A DNA stretch of 64,000 nucleotides from Allacma fusca. Lineage: Eukaryota; Arthropoda; Collembola; Symphypleona; Sminthuridae. The stretch's first letter is position 1. Each line of letters starts with the position of its first letter. The stretch lies in contig OX359249.1 of assembly GCA_947179485.1 (NCBI GenBank), forward strand, positions 9,362,001 to 9,426,000, in the 5' to 3' direction. The translations under genes and the position numbers were made by a program. Below the pieces are notes generated by a model that was given only the letters and a program-made list of their open reading frames with translations, was not told the DNA's origin and ran no database searches. Of the stretch, positions 1-12,000 are shown piece by piece.

Positions 1-3000
1 TTTCCTCCTTAGAAAGTACATTAACTTATACCATACCTGAGAAATTCAAACTTCTGTCCAATTGTTCTTGAACCACATTCTGGCGTTCTTCAAGCTCAAG
101 AGACTGAGCTTTAACCACCAATTCTCTCTCCAATCTAGCAAGACGTGTTTTCTCTCTGACAAGGGTAAACCACTCTTCCATAATTTCTACGTCGTCTCGA
201 TTTAGCTCGTCTATAAAATTAAAATGCAGAGAAAATTATTGAAAATTATTTTCCAGGAATACTTTAAGAAATAACCATTGTACTATATTGATATATTACA
301 ACTGAAAGTAACACCACATAAAAAGCATATAATTTTAGCAACAAGTCACGGGATAATAAATTACCTTTTTCTTCCCCTTTCAGTTTTTTCTCTATAGACA
401 CACCGCGGGTTTCCAAGGTTCGTTGTTCATTTTCTATTTGCTCCAACTGCATTTTAATATCTTGGATTTTCATTCTGTTAAAAAATAAACTCAACGTTGT
501 ACATATTTCACTGACACCGCGGGGCTTACTCAACGATCAATTACAGCTAACAGCAAAAGCAACATTGATTTTAAAATTAGCATACCGAAGAGACTCATCC
601 AATAAATTTCCTGAAGTGTTACTCCAATTGGAAGGAGGTGTTGAATAAAGAGGAGACTTTTCTTTACTCAAAAATCCCCTCTCAGTGGACTCACACCGTC
701 CACTAACATTAGCACGGCTAGATTTGAACGGCGTGGGACTTGAAGACAGACGCTGAATGATCATGTCAGGCTGTGACAGATACGATGCGAATCCCGTCCT
801 TGGTGGTTTGGCAGGAGGTGTTTGTTCTAATGTAGTAGTGGAAAGGCCAGGAACTAAGGTTTCTCTTGACTTCGAGGCCCGCTTGTCTTTATGAAGGAGT
901 TTGGGCGTGAGTTTAAAAATTGAGAATTTGTCTTTGCCAACCAAGGGTGATCCATTATTTGGTTTATCAAAATCGGGACAATTCATTGAATTGGATGGAG
1001 AATTTCCACTGGAATTGGAAGACCGACTAGAAAAGAAATCTGACACAGCTTGGATAATACTCCTTCGCCGCTCACGATCCTTCGGTTTCTTTGACTTTCT
1101 CTCTGGAGAAGAGGGGTCACGAGTAAAATCAGGAACACTAGCACCTCGATAAGGTTCTCCAGCTGGTGTTGAAAGCGGGGAGTCATCAAGGAGCATATCA
1201 GAGCTAAGTGCCTTAGATTTACTGGGTTTCTGCTTAACAGGTGAGTCAACTTTGGAAGACATTGCAGGTGTACATACAAGTGCAGTGGAACTAGGTGTCG
1301 TGCTAGTTGTACAGTTAGAATTACCTGCAGGCGAGTTCCTCTGAACGAACGAGTCTGAAAGAGTGTTCGACCGCGGCCTCCCTCCCTCGTACTTCTCCGC
1401 TGGCCAAACTGGATCACTCCGAATCGACGAGAAAGAAGGAGGTTGTGACGAAACTGAGGTAAAATAGTTTGGAAAAGACGCAGGGGGAGTATCCCAACCT
1501 ATACTCTTGGCTTTCTCAGGAGACATTTTTCTTTCAGGGGGATTCTGTTTAGAGCTGATTCGCAACTGGGGTTGTAGGAAGTCCTCAGTTTCCAAACCTA
1601 CTTCCAATCCTGAGGTAGCTTTCGTGTCCAAGTTACATTCCTTAAATAATTCTCTCTTCCCTGAACTAGCCGGAGGTGTGCTCGAGTCAGGGGAAACTAC
1701 AAAAGGATTGCTTTTGGCTAATGGGAAATCCATGTTAGGTCTTATCGAACTTATGCCATCGAGAATATTTGACACTGGCCTCACATTCTCTACTTTGGAT
1801 TTTACACTCGAGTTCGGTGCAAGAACACCAGAGGTGACCACGGCTGCCGTTTCAAAAACATCATCCTCAGGAACACTGATTTTACGACGTAATTTGTCTT
1901 TATACAGGACATAATCCGTCTGCTCTAATCCCAGCTCCTGGTCACTTTTTAACCGAGCTCGTTCTCGTGCAGCTTGTCTTGCCTTCTCTCTATCTGCTGT
2001 AGAGGCATTTTTATAAGCTTCCCATCTTTTCACACTTGGAGTTGCGAATTCCCCTGTAGATGGAGTTAAGAATGCCGAGAGATCAGGCATCGAACGGTAC
2101 ATAGAAGGTGACTTATTTCTTTTTCGATTTTGCTGACAATCTCCATTTGATGATGGAGTGCTTAAGTCGGGTGTTACTGGGGTGAAGACTGGGGTTGATG
2201 GGTTTACTGGAGTAGGCGGGTTGGTCACGGAGGCATATAAGATAAAGGGGCTGTCAAACTTGGGCCTGCTTCTGAATCTAGGTGAAGAAGTAAAAACTGG
2301 CTCATAGTGATGAACCTGATTCACTTTCGAATTTGCTGCAACTTCGTTTTTACAAGAGGCATCCTTCGAGTATTCGGAGGAGGCTCCACTGACATCATCC
2401 GCAGACTCAACCCCGTCACTCTGGCAACCTCCTGTTGTCACTGAATTCGATCTACGAGAGTTTTCTAAGGTCTGATTGATTTCCGGGTTCGAATCCGTAA
2501 GTACGGATTGTTTACGTGCTGGCACTAAATCTTGACTGGTATCTTGACAATCAGATTTTACTACATGCTCGGAGGACCCGGACGCTGAGGATGATGACGC
2601 ATTGAGAGGACTCATGGAACCACGAGAGCTACGTCGATTTTTTTCTGGACTCCGCAATATTCGACCGATTACCATTGAACGAATTAAATCGCTTTGTTTC
2701 ACTCTCTCCTTATTGATCTCTTCAATTTTACGTGCAGTATTTGGAGACGTTGATAGATCTGTCAAGCTTTCTTCATGAATTGACTCATTCAACAGATCTG
2801 TCCTAAGTAGCTCCGTGGTGTTAGGGTCCTCTTGTGAGAATGAGGTATGTTCTGACGTCAACTGTACTGGTACTTCTCTTGAAGACGGCGATTTTGTTAA
2901 ATTGTCTTCAGGTAAAAAAATTGCATGATTTTCAGTAGACAACGGGGTTGATTCTCGCGAATACGTGGAAAAAAGATCTTTGGACTTTAGAGGACTAGTG

Positions 3001-6000
3001 GCATTTTTCATTTTGCGATAATCCAATGAATCTCTTGCATTCGAAAAAGGAACAACTCTGTCCAACAGGGCTAGTTTGGCTTTCTCGCTACTAGCAGCTT
3101 CCTGAACTACTGGGATAATTTGATCCCCTTGATTGACTAACATAGGATTCACTGCTTCAACTACTGTCCCTGCTTTCTGTTCTTCGTGATTTTCTTGCGA
3201 TGAGAAATTTTCAGTTTCTTGAATGGACCCAACTGTAGGGGTGCTTTCTCGACTACTAGTAGAAAAGTTTTTATCCTCTTCCTGTGGAAACTGAGCAGTT
3301 ATAAGGTCGTTGTCAGAATCACCTTCTTCATTAGCGAGTTTACAGTAGCCTTGCTTTTTGGGAGCGTACGCTTCTTCAGGACTGCTAATTCCATCCATAT
3401 CAGCAAAGTCAAGGTTTGCCAGATCTAAAGCAAAAGTTGATTTCAACTTGCTATATTTTTCAAAATTATCACTATTGTTGGCTGATGGGAATTTCTGTTG
3501 TTTTTCAACTTTGTTTTTCTTCTTTTTCCTCTGACCCTTTTCACGCAACCCATCTTCCTCTGCATCTCGCGTCCAGTCAGACATTTCTGTCTCTAAAAAC
3601 ATACCCGAATTTAAGGAATCCTTTGAATCTGAAGAACTCATAACACTTCTACTTATATCATCTTCGTGGGTTGTACAAGGTTGTGTATCGTAAGGACATT
3701 CTTTATGCTCCGCTTGAATTACGTTTAAAATATAATCATCGTCAATTTTTAGGGAGACCCCAAATTCATCTTCTATTTCCACTCTCGGGGGATCATGCTG
3801 AATTTGACAATTTTCTTCAATATCTGCGTCAATATCCGATTCTGATAAATGTTCTGCAGATTCGGTTTCAGAATCGTCGTCTCCTTCGTCAACTTCACTT
3901 TCAGGGATAGCGTTGTGGTTTAGAAACATCGGGCTGTCTTGAGTTTCTTCACCTTCTATGTTACGATCTGAAACTACATCAGCGATATCTCCTTCGGTTT
4001 TGTTTGTACCAATAATAGTGCTTAAAGTATCCGTCTCTGACTGACTCATCGTTGGTGTATCGGATTGAGTTAAACTAGCGAAGAGACTATCTTTGGGCCC
4101 GGCATTTTTTATGACATCAGGTACTTCCGGTAAAACCGGTTCTTCTAAATTCATTATTTCTTTTTCATGGTCACCTTTCTCTTCATCCACTTTTTCTATC
4201 CCCCTATTTTTTTCTAAATTCAGTCTATTCATGTTTATTAAGTCAATGCCTTCGTTTTTTCCCGTGTCTATAAAAGAAGCTGTTTCGTTGGCATACTCTT
4301 TTGATTCTGTACCAACTGACGACCATTTAGGATTCGACGCGTTGGTTGGGGATTGGGATTGTGAGCCATTACTAAAACCGCCCATTATGTTGACAGTCGG
4401 GCTGTTTCCGCTGAGAGGTGACAAAGTCGGCTTCATTTTTAACTTCTCAGCTCCATCTAAAAAAGCCTGCATTGTTGCTGATGGTTTTGCTGCCGGCTGT
4501 AGTAACTTTTGCTTTTCTGAAATCATATCCAAAACACTTCGAAACTGATTCTGTGCAGTTGTATCAACAGTCTTTTTATTGCCGAATCCAGTACTGTATA
4601 CAGCACCATGAAGATATTTATGTTTCAATTCTAAAGACAATTTTGACGCTAGGTGATGATCTGGTGTAGCCGGTAATGGTTCCCACTTCTTTGGAACTGG
4701 ATTGACTCGAGGTAGTACTCTTTCTGGAATATTTCGTTTCACGGGTTCCACCATATGATTCTGTAACAGATCCGCGAGTTCCTCGTGTTTCTTGGTCAGA
4801 TGATGTCCTTTACCACTGTTGTTACTTTGATGTTTCGAGGCGTGCTTATACGAAGGTGACTGAGTATGACTTAATGGAGTGGATTCAATCATCCTGGTTA
4901 CCAATTGCTCCGGCTCATTCACCACTATAGTAGGGATCTTTCCGGGAACACTGTGCGGAGGATCTTCCGCAAACTCAGAATCAGTTTCGATTTCTGTTGT
5001 ACTACCTTCACAATCATCATCATCTTCTTCTTCGTCCTCTTCTTCCTCCTCTTCAAGCTCATCTTCATCGTCTTCGTCCCCACTCTCTTCTTCCTCTTCT
5101 TCGTCAACTGATTCTTCCCCGGAAGCCACTTCTGTATCTGAATCCGAACTTTCTGCTCCTTTATTACTCCTCCGGACAGGCTCTGAATGAAAATAAAAGG
5201 AATAAAGTGATCATATTGGAAAAATATGCTCTGAATTTTCAACTGAATTACCGAGCACGTCGTATATCTACGCCTTCTTAGTTGTTGCTACAAATATTTT
5301 ATTTCTGATTTTATTGTCGTATTATAATAAATAATTTTGACGTAAAATGGATTTTCGAATTGTAATTGAAATTCGTCGCCTATTAATAACTGTACCCCTT
5401 GTCCTTCAAAATGAACTATATGAAATACACCAAAATCATTCAGGGTACCAAATTGGATTACAAACTAAACTGCTTGAAATAGTTTAAATTTTCAATTATT
5501 ACTGGAGGTAGGGCAGTCTTTTTGAACAAATCCAGAAATAACAACAAAAAAAATCAAGAAATTGATTCGCATAGATGTGTGCTCATAATTTCATCTCCAA
5601 TTGGATTTATCTTTAGGGGTGCATTTTGTGGAAGTAAACAACTTCTCATGTAAATATTTGTTTTTTACCATAAATTTATATATGTACAAATGGATGTATT
5701 TATTGTTAAAAATAGATTTATCTAAAAATGAAATGGTTTAACTAAAACACATTAGCTACTTAAAAATACATAACTTAATTATTACAATGAATTCAAATAA
5801 ATAATTGTTTCTCACCTTCGCCGTACAACGGCTCTTCCGAGAAGCCACTATTCTGCTCCACTTTAACACCTTCCGGTGTGACATCGTCGTCGCTGCAAGA
5901 GCCATGTATTTATTATGACATAAACGTTATCAAAAAATAGTCCTATGTATGTATATTATAAAATGCTCCTTATGAATAAATATAGGTTTCTAAACTGATA

Positions 6001-9000
6001 GTTGTCTTGTAATCATGAAACATTAAATTTTAACCTTGCCTCGTGTATATAATTCAACCTCCTTACTCAATGAATGTTCCTATTTTCGTGACCACAGCTA
6101 CTGTTATTCAACAATAACAACTTAATAGCGCTTTTACCAACAATCGAACTCTTCAATGATGTCGAGATCATCATCTCGGAACATTACTACCGGAAAGCAT
6201 ACAATACTGCACAAAGTAACTGTAAAATGTTTGATTACGTTACTTACAAATTATTACTCACATACATACCTCACAGCTTAGGGAGTTAAAACTTTAAATG
6301 TGCGAAGCGTAAAAAAGTTATGTGTCAGAATATCAAATGTTGGCTGATTAGAAATTAACATTAAGTAAGTCAGTAATAGCACAAACCTACCTCAAATCAG
6401 ATGCTTCATCAGAAGTATTATTATCAGCGTTAGAAAATCCGTTTCTGTCTGTCCATTCCTCCTCATCCATTTCGCTAAGTAATTCTTCTTCTGAGGCGAA
6501 ATCGACGGAATTTTCGAACTCAACTCTCTCTGGGGTTGTACCTCTCTCATCCATCTCTGAGAGTATCTACCAACCCAGAAGAACATTTGTGAACAACACA
6601 TTCTCTCTCATTCCATTGTTACACTCAGGTTCACAGGGCATAACAAAATTTTAAAGTTAGTTCAAAGACCAAGACACAGACACGACACATTTCGGATTCT
6701 GTTTTGATTTTTAATTTTCCAATGTTTTAACAAGTCAAGTTTAATTTCTGTAAGTAAAAGTAGGCTTCAAGCGTGCAAACAAACTCAAACATTTTGCACT
6801 TTCAGGCACAAATAAATCCAAAATGACTTGCCTCTTAATCTTATTCACCTACATGAAATCAACTTGACGAGTGTTATTTTTAATTCAATTCTTAATGTCT
6901 AAAATAATAAAAGTTAAGATACTATGCCACAACCTCACAATTCCTGATTCACACACGATTAAGTTAAAGATAACTCCCTTGCATAATTTCCATAAAAGGT
7001 ACAAAAAGGGCAACGTGTCAAATGCTAGAGAGACGTCTTTTTGCACAAATGTATTGTTGTATTTTTATAACGGGCGCATTTTTACATTACGCAATATTAT
7101 TTACTTTTATGCTCTGGCGATCAGATTCAGACAGCGTACCAATAACTATATGTCTTGCTAGGCGGCAAATTACATAAAGAAAAGGTTAAAAGGAACCAGA
7201 ATTAACTTATATATTCTAGCATTTCTCTGAAAAAAGCCCATGCCAAAACTTCCAAGCTAAATTAAAACAGGCCACTTGCAAAAAAATAGCCACACGATAT
7301 TCGATCAGCGTGCTGGTTGACAGGTTGAAATAATTGAGTGATAATAAAATAATAGGAACAAACAACGTGCACAAAATACTTTTATCTCACATACTCGCAA
7401 ATTTTACTTCAATTAAATACATGCAAATACTAACTAATAAAAAAACAGAATACTAATTGACAACCACGGATTCCATCCACAATACAGTCCCACGAATGCA
7501 AAAAAAAACAAATCAACAAGCATGCAATGGTTTTAAAAAACTACATGTCAGACTGACAGGAATGCAACGAGAAAATGCAGGTGATCAATAGATACATGTA
7601 TGATTGACGAAAGCGTAAAAAAGAAAAAATATAAAACGTAAGCTTGCTTAAAACTAAAATAAATTTACAACAATAAGAGAGACGTGACTTAGTTTACTTT
7701 GAAGCAATATAATGTAATTTCATTGCAATATTTGCTACCAGTCATTGAGTACATGTTTCTTACATTACAGTTGACATTAAAGGTACCATTGACAATGCTT
7801 GCGAGAGAACTTCATTTACAAAAACAAGGAAACGTAACAAAGAATATTTTAAGCGTAATTAAGTATAGGATAACTTGCATTGCACTGTATTATTAAAATT
7901 TAAATTCTATTAATTTTTACTGCCCGTTCCATACATCAAAATGAAATACACATTAGTGCAGTCATTCATAGTTTTATTATTGCAAGCACACATTTGCTCG
8001 CATTCTAATCCTCTGATTTCAAGAATTAATTCATCACTGCTTGACATCAGTCTGACTAAAATGTTTGGCACAATAATATTGTATTTGTGAGTACATAGTA
8101 TAAATAAGTATAACGTGTATTAACAACAACTGCACTGCAGGTTGATTATTTTCAATGGCACTACAACAGAAATTGGCATTTTTTTTCCAGCGGGCATTGT
8201 AGCAACACACTGGCGTTGTTAGAATAGTAATTCTGGCAACTTTCTCGGTATTAAATGATGTTGCAAACGAGCAAATTAGTAAGTATAAGAACAGTAAGAA
8301 GAGAAAAGTGCTATTTAATAACAAAATATTTATGACTCGCATATCGTATATATGAACGATCAGTAGTAACACTCTAATACATAGTTTCCTGCACGCTCTC
8401 GACGCTGACTGATTTGTTTATTCTATAGGCCAATGACTAATGATAATAATACGTTGGTGACTACTGGACTCAAGACAGGTCGGTAATTAAACTATCTATT
8501 ATGTAATCCGAAATTTCAGGAGGACTTACAATCAAAGAAATAACAAGCGTAATGCAAACCATAAGAAGAACAACAGAAGATTCAACAGGAGCTAAGAATA
8601 GATAATGGTACGCTGGCGTATCTGATATATATGTAATCGTCCCAATGGACGCACCATCGTCGAACTTGTTCTTAAGATGACTGACCTGTTGACTGGTTGA
8701 GTCCAAAGTCGGTCCTTCTGCAGAATATTTGGGCTCATGCAAACCTGGAATTGCATCTTGGTCATACTTCTTCCATCCATACACACGAATGAGACCATAG
8801 TGTGGAGTACAGTAGAACCTTTCCCCATATCGTCCTTCACGGTCAAATACATAATTACCTATAAGCAAATATAATCTGGATTACTACAAATTCAATGAAC
8901 TAAATAAAATTTAAATAATTTATTATAAAAAACGTTTGAGCATTTCATAAACATATTCTGATTCGAATATTTTCTAAAACGAAAACAGCATGCACGAACT

Positions 9001-12000
9001 TATTTATTGCTTCTTAAAGAGATATCTAATCTACAACGCCTCTCCAATTTAAAAATATTAATCATTACCCAATCTAAGGGATGTATTGCAGTATTCACAG
9101 CGGAAGCAATTTCTGTGGAAAAATTTGCCCTCGGCTGTCATTTTCTCGACAACGTATACCCTTTCCTTGCAGAAGTGACAGTTCTCCGAACCTCCTCTCT
9201 TTGGAAACTCAAAGACGGGACGCTGGATCTAAAGTTGGAAAATTATTATTCTTCTAGAAACAAACACAACCATAACTGAATTATTATAACCAAACAAATT
9301 ACCGCTGGTCTGGCAGCAACTTGCTCTTCTTTCGGTTTCTCGAGCTTGTTCACCAATTTTGAAGCCATTTGTGAAACTTTGTTTGCTCCCCGTTGACCAA
9401 CCTCTAGAGAATTCCCTTCCTTCAGTTTGCTCCCCAATTTTTTCATTGTATCTTCGAAAAGTTGCTGTCTGTCTGATGACTTATCTCCTGGTCCCGACCC
9501 TTCCATCTTGCGCTTCATGGCCTCTCGCTATATTATTAATTTGATAATAAGTTACTGGATATTCATTACAGAAATTTAGCTATTAAGCAAAATCATTACT
9601 TTATCATCGAAAGCTTCTCTGGACCATTTGGGAACTTTATCATCCCGATCTTTCTTTGGACAATGGGTTTTGCTCTCTGCAATTTTCTTTTCGATAAGCT
9701 GGACGTTCCAGTCACTCTTCTCAATCTTTCCAATGGATCTTATTAGATCTTTAGGTTTCTTGTCAACATGTTTGGTTCCTTTGAGCTTCTCTTCCAGATT
9801 TTTTGCTAGTCCAGTTACATTTTGCTTGTCGGGGTCCGAAAGTAAACTGGAAGATGTTTTAACTTCCCTACCCTAAAGAATTCAAACAAATATTTACACT
9901 TTGTACACGTTGATAACAAACTATGTTACTGAAATAGTACCAGAATTGTTTGCCACATAAAAATCCACAACATATAAAAAATTTTAACACAGGTTAATGT
10001 GCTATTATTGTAAATGCGATACTTTCAATCTGCTGGATTATTCAAGGTTGTTTATCCTATATATGCAAAGACGCTATAGATTGGTTAACATGCCGTTAAG
10101 CACATTCCTTGTACAAATACAAACGTTTGTTAAATTCAAATCCACACAACAGGATCAAATGAAACTTCTCGAAGATGCTTACGGAATTAAACAACTTTTG
10201 CTCCAAAAATTTACAACGATCCTCAAAATTTGATGCCATTTTTCTATACAGGTGAAATGTATAATCTTCGAAGTGATTATCGTCGACATCTGAAACTGAA
10301 ATCTCACCCGTTCGGTCATTCAGTTGCAAAAGTCTCATACTCTTTATAAAACGTTCAGTTTGCAATACTCTCTCTTGCATCCGTCGCCGCTGTCTCTCCG
10401 ACCTATTTTTCTCTATATCTTGTCGACGTTTCTCGCGTTCCTCCTTTTTACACATCATTAAAATCCATTTAGTTCGGCCTACTGATTCAAACACCTGAAT
10501 TAACTTACCACTGATACTCGCGATCGATCTTCACTACGTCGTTTTTTGTGTTTACGGGAGCTCTCGCTGTCACCATCTGGTCTTCCTTCCCTTCCTGACG
10601 ACGACATCCGACTACGTCTATTTAAGGATTTTCCTAAAACCATGGAATAAATAATTGTAATTTTATTATTATAAATTAACATTTTCTCAAGCGCTGACTT
10701 TTGAGATTTTAGGATTGAATAAACCAACCTGAAACATGTTTTATTACAAGTGCGGGTCTGCTGTTATGCTGCTTTGCATGAGTATGACTAGAAATTTGCT
10801 GGTGTTCAAACTCCTCCAGGTCTTCACAGTTTTCCTAATGAAATCAGGGAAAATTGTAATTCTACTAAAACCACAACAGGCCTTTCTGAGAAATAGTAAG
10901 TGTTGTATAGAACAGAACACAAGTAAGTGTAACTTACAACTCTGGGGTATTTCATTTGAGGTATCTCTCCCCGAAAAATCTCATATATTTGAGAAAGATA
11001 TGCAACAATCGTTAGAAAGTCGGAGGATGTGCACTGAACGGAATCGAACCCAGACATGACCTAACAAATAAAAATAGAATAAATAATTATTTAACCATGC
11101 TACAAGACTATAAAACTTTCGGAAGTTTAATCTGGAAAAACTTACAAGTGGTAATCCAAATTCCTCTTGGAGTATATCAAAAGCAATTTGATTTCGGCAA
11201 GCTGAAATATCGATTGGATCGACGTTTTCCTCCGATGGAAGAGGAAATTCAATGAGATCAGGACGGAAGCGATTTATAATTGCACAAAGCACATCACCGC
11301 GATTAAAGGCATCACACACATCACTAACTTCCAAACCATAACCCACAATTTGTTCCCTCAACCACTGAAGAAGTGAGTCCACTGCTATCACAGAATCTGA
11401 ACAAACATTGAAGAATTTTATAATCGAATTGGAATAAAAACTTGAGACATTGCAGTTATTACAGAAGGATTATAATAATACCTCTTCTACGCTTTTTCGA
11501 TACTTTCTCAACATCAAGTACAAGCTGCTCACAATGGCCATCAACCAACTCAGCAACAATAGGCTCATCAGAATCATAGAGTGATTTAACCTGGAAGGGC
11601 ATCACAGCTCTGGTGTTAAGATTAGGATATCTTGACGATGGATCAAGTGAGTAGCTCATGTGCTCCTTGTTCAAATTTTCTGGAGTTGTCTGACCAAGCA
11701 ATCGGTAAATCGATTCCCGCTCTGCAATCACCTCCAGCACAGACTTGACACCACTTGACCAACTTTTTAACATCCAACATGCATCAAAAGAACTGAGAAA
11801 CCCTCGAGCACACCCAGACCCAGTCGGCCAGAAAGGCTAAAGCGTAAAACAAAATTTTACTAATTTTGATACCCGAATACAATTTCTTATGATGATTAAA
11901 TTACTCTCGTCCCCCTTATCATTATAGAAGCTATAACCAACACAGACTTACCTCGAGCAAACTATCACCTACAAGACTCATTAGCAGTTTGTGACCCTTC

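Noticed and set aside
983..1417. 144-codon minus-strand frame overlapping MICAL exon 17
   Set aside because: It is an alternate frame of the long coding exon; the exon 17 frame is far longer and joined in phase to neighbours.
4879..5190. Plus-strand poly-serine open frame
   Set aside because: It is the antisense shadow of the Glu/Asp-coding repeat of MICAL exon 17; the minus-strand frame is the one with spliced family context.
5282..5815. Search for an extra MICAL exon between exons 16 and 17
   Set aside because: Exons 16 and 17 join directly in phase 1, and no open segment with splice sites was seen.
8034..8372. 112-codon hydrophobic minus-strand frame in MICAL intron 14
   Set aside because: No usable splice sites in phase with flanking exons, no motif, and AT-rich composition explains the hydrophobic residues.
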